Source of the DNA: Gemmatimonadota bacterium
GTDB taxonomy: Bacteria; Latescibacterota; UBA2968; UBA8231
Direction: 5' to 3'
Assembly (NCBI GenBank): GCA_018673255.1
Contig: JABHDC010000065.1
Span: 62,001-126,000, forward strand
DNA: 64,000 nucleotides
Below, in pieces: positions 24,953-33,746 of the stretch (positions are counted from its first letter, which is position 1; the number at the start of each line of letters is the position of its first letter). The notes beneath the pieces were generated by a model. The model did no database searches and was not told the origin of the DNA. It was given only the letters and a program-made list of their open reading frames with translations. Made by a program: the position numbers and the translations under genes.

Positions 24953-26170
24953 TCAATCACGCCAGGGCAACAGCAGATCCGGTGCCTCCCGATCCAGGCA
25001 GGCACCGGTCGGGCGTTCACCCATGGGACGCACGGGCAGGTGATCGTAGGATTCGTAGGCGATATTGAGCCAGGGGGTCTCGAGTCGCCGGTGATCTTCG
25101 TGGCGGGAGGTCATGGCCGCATCGATGACGCCCGTCGTCAGCAAGGTGCGAGATGGGGGATAGGGAGCCATACCGGTGACGAAGAAATCCTGAATATTGC
25201 GACCCAGGTAGCCGAAGCTGGCACCAGGACCATCCGGCTGCAGGAAGAACTCGGTCGCCACGACCTGACCATCGATCCGGGCCGCGTAGGCCCAGTCATT
25301 GAGATAACCGTCCAGCATCAGCGCCGCCGAGCGAAGCCCGTCCGCGTGTTCGAGGAGGAAGACGGCTGGTTTCTGGCAAACGTCCTCCATCCGGCCTTCG
25401 CGACGCGTACCGGCCGTCGCGCCGGCCGCCTCGGCCAGATCCGCATCGAACAGGCCGCGGTCGCGGGCATCCCAGACATCGCCACCCTCGAGGCACTGCA
25501 CTGCAACCACACCCGTCTCGCCCGATCCCCGGCGTTCGATCATGCACTGCAGGGTCTCAAGCGTGTGGTATCCGTAGGCCTCGATGCCTCCGTAGCCGAC
25601 GGCCAGGGCCGCTTCGATCCGGGTGCCCTTGTCGTGTTCCAGCCAGGGGCGCCGCCATGAGAGGGGCAGGCAGGAGCCGGCCATCAGTGGAATCTGCAAC
25701 TCGGCCGCCCGGTCCCACATCCACTTCGCGTCAGTGAAGTCGTAGGCGAAGTGTTTGTCGTTGAAGACGGGGACCGATCTGCCACTCTCGGCGAAGACAC
25801 CGGCGATCTGCTCGAAGAAATAGCGGCGCGGATACATGTGCCGGCCCCGCTCATTCCACGGGTAGTCGCCGTGTTCACCGATCAGCAGGACCGCATCCAC
25901 ACCCAGTTCATTGCCCCCGGCGTGAAGGGCCCGACGAATACTGGGATAGAGGGGGATCGAACATTCCTCCGCCAGGCCGACACCCACATCGTTCTCCAGA
26001 ATGTGATCGATGTAGATGGAGACGATGTCAACTTCCGGTGGAAAGAAACCCTCGTCCGTGGACATGCCCTTGAGAAACTTGGTGACGATGGCGTCGGCGT
26101 GAGACCAGGCGTGGTAGATCGTGCAGATCGCGGCGACGCGGAGTCTGTCCGTGCTTTGTACCGGGCTCAT
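24953..26170 (-). CDS. Conserved hypothetical protein (Rossmann-like N-terminus)
   Basis: This 405-residue protein has no family name that I am sure of. It starts with a beta-alpha unit (RLRVAAICTIYHAWSHAD) like oxidoreductase-type Rossmann folds but lacks a GxGxxG motif. It contains the blocks LIGEHGDYPWNERG, VPVFNDKH, PLMAGSCLPLSWR and QCMIERRGSGETGV, which I associate with hypothetical proteins of Planctomycetes-like genomes. The start ATG at 26170 has GAGGA 7 bases upstream and is preferred over the one 15 codons earlier. A role in sugar or cyclitol metabolism is only a guess. Confidence 0.7.
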   Translation of the reverse strand: MSPVQSTDRLRVAAICTIYHAWSHADAIVTKFLKGMSTDEGFFPPEVDIVSIYIDHILENDVGVGLAEECSIPLYPSIRRALHAGGNELGVDAVLLIGEHGDYPWNERGRHMYPRRYFFEQIAGVFAESGRSVPVFNDKHFAYDFTDAKWMWDRAAELQIPLMAGSCLPLSWRRPWLEHDKGTRIEAALAVGYGGIEAYGYHTLETLQCMIERRGSGETGVVAVQCLEGGDVWDARDRGLFDADLAEAAGATAGTRREGRMEDVCQKPAVFLLEHADGLRSAALMLDGYLNDWAYAARIDGQVVATEFFLQPDGPGASFGYLGRNIQDFFVTGMAPYPPSRTLLTTGVIDAAMTSRHEDHRRLETPWLNIAYESYDHLPVRPMGERPTGACLDREAPDLLLPWRD

Positions 26171-26266
26171 GGGTGCATCCTCGGAAGGCAACGTTCGGCC
26201 CGTGCGCATCGGCAATGCCGACGGGCCGCCCTGGCAATGGAATGAGGCAGGTGATCAGGCTGGCAA

Positions 26267-26980
26267 TCAGCCTACCAATTCTGATATGCGATGAATGACA
26301 CGATCCGGCTTGATGTCAAGATCCGGTTGCATCCCTTTCCCGTGGACGTCGACCCAGATGGCCCAGATGCCCAGCTGCTGGGCGGGCAGAATCTCCCACT
26401 CGGCCCGATCGCCGACCATCCACGTATGCCTCGCCTCCACGTTGAGTTCGGCCAGGGCGTGTTGGAAGACTCGGGGATCAGGCTTGCCCGCACCGAACTC
26501 ACCTTCAATGATGATGCAGGAGAAATAGGGGGCCAGTTCGAAGCGCTCGATCTTGGCCCGTTGCCCGGCACTGTCGCCATTGGTGAGCAACGCCATTGGC
26601 ACGCCGGCAGCCTGGAAGTGGTCGAGCGTGTCCAGCGCCCCGGGGAACAGGCGCAAGCCCTCGAAACGGCGGCGCTCAAATTCATCCACGATCCGGCCCA
26701 CCAACGCAGCATCGTGGATGTCCAGCGACTCCAGTGACTCGGACACAGTCATTCGACGTGTGTTGCCCAGATCCAGACGTCCCTGTCGATGACGATCCGG
26801 ATCCGACCACCAGGCGGTGGAGACGGCATCAATCCGCTGCTGTACCTGTGCGGGAGTAGAGGGGTGGAGATCGGCCGCCACGGACTCCAGTGTCGCCGCC
26901 CAGGCCGGGGCCGCCAGAGCATGGAATTCGAGGATGGTGTCATCGAGGTCAAAGAGGATGGCTTGGGGCAGATCTGACAT
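26267..26980 (-). CDS. HAD-superfamily hydrolase
   Basis: The 237-residue phosphatase-like protein shows motif I FDLDDTILE (nucleophile D10, D12), a helical cap, motif II LLTNGDS, a motif III lysine region (GAGKPDPRVF) and motif IV VGDRAEWEI. Substrate unknown; the layout resembles subfamily IA enzymes such as YjjG-type nucleotidases. Confidence 0.87.
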   Translation of the reverse strand: MSDLPQAILFDLDDTILEFHALAAPAWAATLESVAADLHPSTPAQVQQRIDAVSTAWWSDPDRHRQGRLDLGNTRRMTVSESLESLDIHDAALVGRIVDEFERRRFEGLRLFPGALDTLDHFQAAGVPMALLTNGDSAGQRAKIERFELAPYFSCIIIEGEFGAGKPDPRVFQHALAELNVEARHTWMVGDRAEWEILPAQQLGIWAIWVDVHGKGMQPDLDIKPDRVIHRISELVG

Positions 26981-27096
26981 GTGTCATCCAGGAAGAGTTG
27001 TGTCAGCCCAGTCGAATGCGATGGACCGCATGCCGTGGCCAACGGTTACGTTGCACGATGCAGAGCATCTGACCTAAGAGATTTCGCCCGCCAGGA

Positions 27097-28374
27097 TCAG
27101 CGGGTCAGCAACTGCCGGCGGTGCGGGCCGACTGATATCATGCCGATCGGTGTCTCGAGGCACGCTTCGATGCGCTCCGCATAGTTCCGGGCCGCTGTCG
27201 GAAGATCAGACCAGCAACTGACGTCACCAATCTGCTCACTCCAGCCTGGCATCATTTCGTAGACCGGTCGGCAGCGATCCAGCTGGTGTGCCAGCGGGAA
27301 GTCGGTCAGCTCCTCACCTTCCAGTTCATAGGCGACGCAGATCGGAATCTCGTCACCGGTGCCCAACACGTCGAGGTTGGTGAGGGCCACACGGGTGGCG
27401 CCCTGCACGCGGCACCCATAACGAGCCGCCACGGCATCGAATGGACCGACCCGCCGCGGACGCCCCGTCGTGGCGCCGTATTCTCCCCGGTCGCCACCAC
27501 GATCGCGCAGGCTCTGGGCCTGCTCACCCTCCCATTCGGTCACGAAGGGCCCGGCGCCGACACAACTGGAGTAGGCCTTGGCGACGACGACGATATCCGT
27601 GATCGCCCACGGCGGCAGCCCCGCGCCGACGGCAGCATGACCGGCCAGGGGAGAGGAGGAGGTCGAGTAGGGATAGATCCCATGGTCAACATCCCGCAGG
27701 GCGCCGAGTTGACCCTCCAGCAGGATTCGATCCCCTTTGGCGAGGCTCTCATGCAGCAGTTTCGACGAGTCCACAAGGAGGGGGAGGATCCGTTCTCGAA
27801 TCGGCGCGAGAGAGTCCAGGAGGGGTTCGATCTCGACGCGAGGACGCCCATACAGATGCTCGAAGAGGGTGTTGCGGGGGGCCAGTTGACGTGTCAGGCG
27901 CTCACGGAGCCAGTCCATGTCGAGGAGATCTCCCACCTGCACGCCGATCTTCATCGCCTTGTCCGCATAGAAGGGGGCGATCCCGGCCCGGGTGGAGCCG
28001 AAAGCGGCGCCACCAAGTCGCTCCTCCTCGTATTGATCGTGGAGCACGTGTGGTTCCAGGGCCAGTTGCGCCCGACTGGCGATGCAGATCTTCGGCGCCG
28101 GGACACCGGCTGCAGTCAGTTCATCGAGCTCGGCGAAGAAGGCGGGTGCATCGAAGGCAACGCCGGGGCCGATGAGATTGGTGGTCTGCGGATTGAAGAC
28201 CCCTGACGGGAGCAGGTGGAGGGCAAAGCGGCCCTGTTCGTTGATGATGGTGTGGCCGGCGTTGCGGCCACCCTGAAAACGGACGACGAGGTCGGCTTCG
28301 GCGGCGAGGGCGTCGGTGATCTTGCCCTTGCCTTCGTCTCCCCAACTGGCACCGACGATGGCGGTGACGGTCAT
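27097..28374 (-). CDS. purA: Adenylosuccinate synthetase
   Basis: The 425-residue enzyme catalyses GTP-dependent joining of IMP and aspartate in AMP synthesis. It begins with the signature VGASWGDEGKGKITD and GGRNAGHT, and has the GAGPFVTEW and TGRPRRVGPFD regions. The start at 28374 is set by AGGAGA about 8 bases upstream; the longer frame to 28464 adds an unlikely N-terminus. It is transcribed divergently from a LysR-type regulator, which may or may not control it. Confidence 0.96.
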   Translation of the reverse strand: MTVTAIVGASWGDEGKGKITDALAAEADLVVRFQGGRNAGHTIINEQGRFALHLLPSGVFNPQTTNLIGPGVAFDAPAFFAELDELTAAGVPAPKICIASRAQLALEPHVLHDQYEEERLGGAAFGSTRAGIAPFYADKAMKIGVQVGDLLDMDWLRERLTRQLAPRNTLFEHLYGRPRVEIEPLLDSLAPIRERILPLLVDSSKLLHESLAKGDRILLEGQLGALRDVDHGIYPYSTSSSPLAGHAAVGAGLPPWAITDIVVVAKAYSSCVGAGPFVTEWEGEQAQSLRDRGGDRGEYGATTGRPRRVGPFDAVAARYGCRVQGATRVALTNLDVLGTGDEIPICVAYELEGEELTDFPLAHQLDRCRPVYEMMPGWSEQIGDVSCWSDLPTAARNYAERIEACLETPIGMISVGPHRRQLLTR

Positions 28375-28539
28375 GATCTGTCTCCTGTGTAGTTGCCGCA
28401 TGCGAGTGGTTCCGACGCACAGGATACAGAGCCACATTGGATAAGTGAAACGAGTAGTACTCATCCATTATATTAGATATGCTTATGTCTCGATAGAGAT
28501 CGTCACGCCCGAGATCATGTCTGTGCGGGGTCTGGTTTA

Positions 28540-28574
28540 TGCCCTGCGGGATCCGGTTCGTGCCCTGCGGGATC
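28540..28574. repeat. Direct repeat in the purA-LysR divergent region
   Basis: TGCCCTGCGGGATC occurs at 28540-28553 and 28561-28574, in near two-turn register (21 bp apart), just before the LysR ribosome-binding site. It could be a regulator-binding pair. The neighbouring 28440-28500 stretch is unusually AT-rich and probably contains the promoters. Confidence 0.4.
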
Positions 28575-28585
28575 AGGAGGACAAG

Positions 28586-29482
28586 ATGGAACTGCAGCAA
28601 TTGAGAGGACTGTGTGAGGTCGCCAGAGAAGGCAGTTTCACACGGGCGGCGCGGCACCTGTTCGTAACTCAATCGGCGGTGAGTCAACAGATTCGGGCAC
28701 TGGAAGAGGAGGTCGGTCAGCGCCTGGTTGAACGCACGCGGGGTGGCGCCCGTCTCACCGCGGCCGGGCAGATCCTGTGTAGGCGGGCGCGGGTCGTGTT
28801 CGAGGAACTTCGACTGGCGCGTGACGAGATCGACGGGCAGGTGGGTGCCATCTCGGGACGTGTGGTGCTGGCCACCAGCGATACCAACTGCACCTACGTC
28901 CTGCCGCCGGTGCTGCGTGTCTTCAGAGAACAGTTTCCGGAGGTTGAGGTCGACATTCGCAACAAGATGTCGTCGGAGATCGCGCCCCTCGTACTGGAGG
29001 ATGAGATCGACTTTGGGCTGGCGACGCTGCCACTTCAGCATCCGCGTCTGGTTTGCGAATCCCTGTTCGAGCGACGTGATGTGTGGATCTGTGCCGCCGA
29101 TCATGTCTTGGCGCACCGTCGACGGGTGGCTGCCACCACCGTGGCCGAAGGGCCTCTGCTGGCGTTGGAGAGAGGGAGTCAGAGCCGGGTATTGTTCGAC
29201 GAATTCTTTGAGCGTGCCCGTGTGGCGCCACGGATTGCCATGGAACTGGGGAGCATCGAAGTGCTCAAGCGCTTCGCCGAGATCGGCTTTGGCATGGCCA
29301 TGGTGCCGGCCGTGGCTGTGGAGGATGAAGTCGCCGCCGGGCGTCTGGTGAGCATCACGCCGACCGGTGCGCCGAAGCGGTGGGTCGGACTGGTGCAGCA
29401 TCAATCACGCGTGCCGTCCACTGCGACGGCAGCCTTGATCGAACGTATGCGATCACACGTCTGGCAGGTGCCGTCCCGGTGA
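28586..29482 (+). CDS. LysR-family transcriptional regulator
   Basis: The 298-residue protein has the N-terminal LysR helix-turn-helix (ELQQLRGLCEVAREGSF, then TQSAVSQQIRALEEE) and a C-terminal type 2 periplasmic-binding-like effector domain (about 90-298). The ATG at 28586 has a perfect AGGAGG 5 bases upstream. In character it is close to CysB/Cbl-like or CbbR-like activators, but the inducer is unknown. It points away from purA and is convergent with the following GNAT gene with a 1-base gap. Confidence 0.93.
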   Translation: MELQQLRGLCEVAREGSFTRAARHLFVTQSAVSQQIRALEEEVGQRLVERTRGGARLTAAGQILCRRARVVFEELRLARDEIDGQVGAISGRVVLATSDTNCTYVLPPVLRVFREQFPEVEVDIRNKMSSEIAPLVLEDEIDFGLATLPLQHPRLVCESLFERRDVWICAADHVLAHRRRVAATTVAEGPLLALERGSQSRVLFDEFFERARVAPRIAMELGSIEVLKRFAEIGFGMAMVPAVAVEDEVAAGRLVSITPTGAPKRWVGLVQHQSRVPSTATAALIERMRSHVWQVPSR

Positions 29483-29483
29483 T

Positions 29484-30173
29484 TCAGGCCGTGCGATTCA
29501 AGGCCGTCAGCGATGGACGTGCGGTGGCGGGTGCGGCGAGCCACGTCTCGAAATGAGCACGGATGGCCGGCCACTCATGGTCGAGTAGGGCGAACCATGC
29601 CGTATCCCGATTCCTTCCGCGCACGATCCGGTGCTGTCGGAAGACGCCCTCCGCCTTGAATCCCAGGCGCAGGGCGGCGGCCTTCGAACGGGCGTTGAGG
29701 GCGTCGCACTTCCATTCCACGCGACGAAAGCCGAGATCGTCGAAGGCGTGTTTCAGGAGCAGATAGAGGCTCTCTGTGTTCACTTCGCTGCGCTGGACCT
29801 GCGGAACATACCAGATGTGGCCGACCTCGATGCAGCGATGGTCGGCATCGATGCGCAGGAAGCTGACGATACCGACCGGCTGCTGGTCGGCTTGCCGACA
29901 GACGGTGTAGAATCTCGGATCCGACGACGAGGAGATCTCCTCCAGCCAATCGGTCATCTCAGAGCGGCCGGGGAAGGGACCATAGGGCATGTAGGTCCAG
30001 ATCCAGTCGTGGGCATCGCCGTGACTGCTGTCGAACAGCAGGGGGGCATCAGCTGCAGGATCAATCGGGCGCAGTTGGACATACGTGCCAGTGTGGACGG
30101 TGGCGGCAGGTTCACACGCCGGTGTCGCAACCGCTACACGTTCACCGATGGGCAGATTCTGAGTCTCTTTCAT
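29484..30173 (-). CDS. GNAT acetyltransferase (RimJ/RimL type)
   Basis: The 229-residue protein has the Acetyltransf_3 pattern: YVQLRPIDPAADAPLL at the start, then PVGIVSFLRID, IEVGHIWYVPQVQ and a C-terminal VEWKCDALNARSKAAALRLGF acetyl-CoA region. These enzymes N-acetylate protein termini or small amines. It lies 8 bases downstream of the glycosidase-like gene on the same strand. Confidence 0.88.
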   Translation of the reverse strand: MKETQNLPIGERVAVATPACEPAATVHTGTYVQLRPIDPAADAPLLFDSSHGDAHDWIWTYMPYGPFPGRSEMTDWLEEISSSSDPRFYTVCRQADQQPVGIVSFLRIDADHRCIEVGHIWYVPQVQRSEVNTESLYLLLKHAFDDLGFRRVEWKCDALNARSKAAALRLGFKAEGVFRQHRIVRGRNRDTAWFALLDHEWPAIRAHFETWLAAPATARPSLTALNRTA

Positions 30174-30181
30174 GCCGGCTG

Positions 30182-31810
30182 TCAGTCGAGATCGGGGAAG
30201 AAGGTCAGGTCCGCTCCGAGGCTGTCCATGGCAACGACGCGATCGCCTCGCAAGTGGACTTCGATCGGGTGATCGTGGTGGTGGGTGAGGGTCAGTTCCT
30301 CTCCGGGCGTCGGAAGATGCACGCGAATTGGATCGGCGACCGCTGCGTCGGCCTTGTCTCGCCCAGGGATGTGGAGGCCGTCTTCATCGATGCTGAAGTG
30401 CTCGGTCAACGGCTCCATCCGGATCGCTTCCTCATCCACCCACGGTGGCAGCTGTATCTGCAGGTCACCGAGATGCTGCAACCGGATCTCGAGGGTCATG
30501 GCATCGTTCTCAGTACAGATGCCCAGTTGCAGATCCTGTGTGGTCGTCTCCAGCAGTAAGCGGATTTTATGGTGGAGCGGCCCATCCCCTGCCGGCGCAC
30601 TGATGGTGACCGCGCTCAGGGCTTCGCACAGTGAGGCCACCACACCGCCGACGATATCCATGTTGAAGGAGAGGCCACCGCGACCCTTGCCCCAGGAGAG
30701 ATGGCCATACGGGGCCGGGAAACCCCAGGCGCCCAGATGCCGACGGCCCATATCGTGCAGGCCGTCTTCATGGTGGGGATTGTCAGGTTCCACAACGAAA
30801 GAGACATCCCGCAACTGGGATGGTAACAGGTGAGCACGTAGGATTCGTTGGGCGTCGTGATCGTATTCTGTCCAACCGTGCGCGCCCAGGATCAGCGCCG
30901 TCTCAACGATGTCACCCGTGTTGTTGCCCTCGCCATGGTCACTGCCCGTCTGTTGCGCCGACTCGGGTGACCAGCCGATGGCGTCGCGCATCTGCCAGAG
31001 GCCGTGGTCGTAGAAGCTCTTCACCCGCGCCATGACCTGGGTGTCTCCCCGAGCGGCCGCATACTGGGCCAGCGAGGAGAGGCAGCACGTGACGGAGTGT
31101 GCGTGGCGTGTGACAAAGCGCTCGGCTGTATAGACGCCGTCCTCGAGATAGAACTCGGCCAGCAGCTTCTGGGCCACGTCGTCGGCCAGATCTCCTGCTG
31201 CCTGTGAACCGGTGGCCCGCTGGAACTTCACCAGGGGACCGAGCATGCGAGCCTCGCCGTGAACGAAGCCCTGGCAGGCCATGTAGGTGAGACCCTGTTG
31301 TGCCAGCTGAGCCTCATCCCAGCCGTGGTCGGGCCGCCAGAGCTGGCGAATGGTGGCGAGACTGCGCTCGGCCAGATCCGCCGCCTCATCATCAGCACGG
31401 TGTTGAGCCAGGGCCCACAAGCCGTGGAATCCCTCCCGCAGATTGTGCGGGCAGAAGTTGCCGGGTGCAGGGTCACCGATCTTGGAACGATTCAGTGGCA
31501 GAGGCTGAATACCGCCATAGGAGTGCATGAGCGCCCGGCGATGCATGGCGATGGCTGCATCCTGAGCCGCTGGATCGATGGTTGGATCCGGTGCCACGGC
31601 GTCGGCAGCGAGCAATGCATTCAGATGCCGACCCGGCACATGCGACTCGGAGTGGTGAGCGCTGAAAGAGAGTCGGGCATCTGGCAGCAGGCGTGAACCG
31701 AAGAAGGGCACGCCATCATCGTCGACATTGAAGACGTTGCGCATCGTCCGGCAACCGGCATGAATGGCAGAGCGCAGATCGTCGTCGTTGACGTGGGCCA
31801 GGCGGGGCAC
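30182..31810 (-). CDS. Putative six-hairpin glycosidase-like protein
   Basis: The 542-residue protein is rich in alanine/histidine helices separated by short loops (for example LREGFHGLWALAQH, LSSLAQYAAARGDTQVMARV, NTGDIVETALILGAHGWTEYD) and ends in a beta-sandwich-like region (LEIRLQHLGDLQIQLPPWVDEE). This order recalls (alpha/alpha)6-barrel glycosidases such as GH127, but I cannot identify catalytic residues. There is no signal peptide. A GTG start lies 2 bases after the SGNH hydrolase stop, so the genes are cotranscribed. Confidence 0.65.
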   Translation of the reverse strand: MPRLAHVNDDDLRSAIHAGCRTMRNVFNVDDDGVPFFGSRLLPDARLSFSAHHSESHVPGRHLNALLAADAVAPDPTIDPAAQDAAIAMHRRALMHSYGGIQPLPLNRSKIGDPAPGNFCPHNLREGFHGLWALAQHRADDEAADLAERSLATIRQLWRPDHGWDEAQLAQQGLTYMACQGFVHGEARMLGPLVKFQRATGSQAAGDLADDVAQKLLAEFYLEDGVYTAERFVTRHAHSVTCCLSSLAQYAAARGDTQVMARVKSFYDHGLWQMRDAIGWSPESAQQTGSDHGEGNNTGDIVETALILGAHGWTEYDHDAQRILRAHLLPSQLRDVSFVVEPDNPHHEDGLHDMGRRHLGAWGFPAPYGHLSWGKGRGGLSFNMDIVGGVVASLCEALSAVTISAPAGDGPLHHKIRLLLETTTQDLQLGICTENDAMTLEIRLQHLGDLQIQLPPWVDEEAIRMEPLTEHFSIDEDGLHIPGRDKADAAVADPIRVHLPTPGEELTLTHHHDHPIEVHLRGDRVVAMDSLGADLTFFPDLD

Positions 31811-31812
31811 GG

Positions 31813-32835
31813 TCAGCTCTGCCTCAGAATAGGGCGGATCGCTGCTTCGTATGCATCAGCGTAGGCAACCATGCCCAGATCGGTCGGGTGCGAGCTGTCC
31901 ACGGTTGCCTCACCATCACCCGGCAACAGATGGTCGCCATCCAGATAGTGGATCCTCTCGTCGCCACCGTCGGTCAATTCCTGCCAGACGGTGCGCAGGG
32001 CGGCCCGACTGGTGCGGTGTCTGTCTGCTTTGGCGGGGAAGAAGCGCGTATTGGCATAGGTCCGGTCTTCGACCAGCAGGATGGGGGTGAGCGGGCGTGT
32101 CTGTCGAATCCGCCTGACCAGTTCAGCGGCGCGCTCGGTGACCTGCGATGCCGTCATGTTGGGCAGGCAATCGGCGATGAACAGACACGGATCCAGTTCC
32201 GAGAGCAGATTGGCGATCTCCGGTTCCATCACACCATTGCCGGCGAAACCGAGGTTGATCGTCGGACGCCGCAGTCGCCGACCCAGGATGGCGGGGATGG
32301 CCATGCCGGGGCGGGATGCGCAGGCGCCATGCATGATGGAGGTGCCGTAGAAGAGGATCGATTTCTCCGTCCTGGCGGGCAGCGGTTCGATGTGGGCGCC
32401 CTCCTCGACACCCAGTTCGAGCGTCTCAGGGCTGTTGTACAGCGGCAGGTAGAGAGTGTATTGCCTCAGGCCCGGTGCGAGGCCCTGCGCCATCGGTCCC
32501 TCCACGTGGGGTGCTGTGGGCTGGGTGATGCCCACCCAGCGCAGATCACCGGCCGCATCCTCCGCATACAGGTCCAACCCCGAATGGCCCGTGGCCGGCA
32601 TATGAACCAGAGACAGCGTCGACTGGTGCAGGTCGTAGCGGGCGTGAATCTGCTCTGCATCAGTGACGAAACGCAGGCAGAGCCCGGCCGAGGCCCTGGA
32701 CAGGTCCCAGACAGGTTCCCGCACGACACCCTCGGCGCGGGCGGGCAGGCGCTCATATCGCCGTGCCGTGTCAGTCCAGCCTTTGCCTTCGATCTCCCAT
32801 TCACTCACGTCGTGCCAGCTCAATGCTGCCATCAC
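31813..32835 (-). CDS. SGNH/GDSL-family esterase with N-terminal GxDLY domain
   Basis: The 340-residue protein has an N-terminal jelly-roll domain with the GLDLYAED motif of the SGNH-associated GxDLY family, then a Lipase_GDSL_3-like hydrolase domain with the Ser block FYGTSIMHGACAS, the Gly block NLGFAGNG and the Asp-His block near DSSHPTDLGM. Such proteins usually remove acyl groups from carbohydrates. No signal peptide is seen. Its ATG overlaps the stop of the upstream PhyH gene (ATGA). Confidence 0.85.
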   Translation of the reverse strand: MMAALSWHDVSEWEIEGKGWTDTARRYERLPARAEGVVREPVWDLSRASAGLCLRFVTDAEQIHARYDLHQSTLSLVHMPATGHSGLDLYAEDAAGDLRWVGITQPTAPHVEGPMAQGLAPGLRQYTLYLPLYNSPETLELGVEEGAHIEPLPARTEKSILFYGTSIMHGACASRPGMAIPAILGRRLRRPTINLGFAGNGVMEPEIANLLSELDPCLFIADCLPNMTASQVTERAAELVRRIRQTRPLTPILLVEDRTYANTRFFPAKADRHRTSRAALRTVWQELTDGGDERIHYLDGDHLLPGDGEATVDSSHPTDLGMVAYADAYEAAIRPILRQS

Positions 32836-33632
32836 TCGCTTCCCTCCAGTGTGGTGCGTCCCGTACGACTCGGTGGTTGATAGAGCGCCTCTTCGGCTGG
32901 TGTTGGATCCTGGATGGGGCAGGCCGGCGGCGTGCCCCAGGACAGGAAGCCGGGCGAATACTTGATCAGCACCGAACGCCGGGGGCGCTCTGTAGGCTGC
33001 CAGGGAAGTGTGCCGTGAATGAGGGCCTCATTGAAGATGATGAGTGAACCGGCCGGTGCGACGATCTGGCGCACGACGCCCCAATCCTGCTCCAGGCGCA
33101 GCACCTCGATCTCGGGCCGATAGTTGGCCTTGTGGCTGCCGGGGATGCAGGCGAAGCCACCGTCCCCGTCACGCACGTCGGCCAATTGCCAGGCGGCAAC
33201 ACACAGACCGCAGTGCATACGACCATGGTGAAAACCGTGATACTGGCTCGGGTCGAAGGTCATGCCGCCGTGCAGGCGATGTCCCTCGGTGCCCTGCTCC
33301 ATCGTGATCAGGACAGGGCCATGATCGAGCCGAAAACCTGGACCGAGGATCTCGTTGAATACATCGATTGTTCGGGGGTGGGCGAACATGCGGCGGAATG
33401 GATCACAGTGGGGATGATCGAAGGCCAGCGGATTCTGCTGGAATTCGCCACGGCCCGTCACACCCTGCAGGTGCGCCGACCCATCTGACAGACCGGTTTC
33501 GCGTGGTACGATCAGATTCGCTTTGGCGTCGATGGCTTCATTTGCGACGCGGATCTCATCTGGGGTGAGGACATCCTCCAGGACGAGATAGCCATTCAGG
33601 TCGAAGAGAAACTTCTCTCGTGTGTTCATCAT
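32832..33632 (-). CDS. Phytanoyl-CoA dioxygenase (PhyH) family protein
   Basis: This 266-residue Fe(II)/2-oxoglutarate oxygenase has LNGYLVLEDVLTPDEI at the start, the first iron ligands around HRLHGGMTFD, and the distal ligand in FNEALIHGTLPW with R in RRSVLIKYSP for 2-oxoglutarate. Such proteins hydroxylate diverse small molecules. I placed the start at the double ATG of 33632, since the upstream proline-rich extension to 33674 looks unnatural. It heads the coupled PhyH, SGNH and glycosidase-like set. Confidence 0.85.
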   Translation of the reverse strand: MMNTREKFLFDLNGYLVLEDVLTPDEIRVANEAIDAKANLIVPRETGLSDGSAHLQGVTGRGEFQQNPLAFDHPHCDPFRRMFAHPRTIDVFNEILGPGFRLDHGPVLITMEQGTEGHRLHGGMTFDPSQYHGFHHGRMHCGLCVAAWQLADVRDGDGGFACIPGSHKANYRPEIEVLRLEQDWGVVRQIVAPAGSLIIFNEALIHGTLPWQPTERPRRSVLIKYSPGFLSWGTPPACPIQDPTPAEEALYQPPSRTGRTTLEGSE

Positions 33633-33746
33633 GCCCGGCTGTCTTGGGGGTGGCGGAGGCAGAGGTGGCTGCAAACACTACCCGATATGCAGACCGGGGT
33701 CCATCGCGCCACCGATCTGTCAGACCGAGGGCGGCATGGGAGTTAC

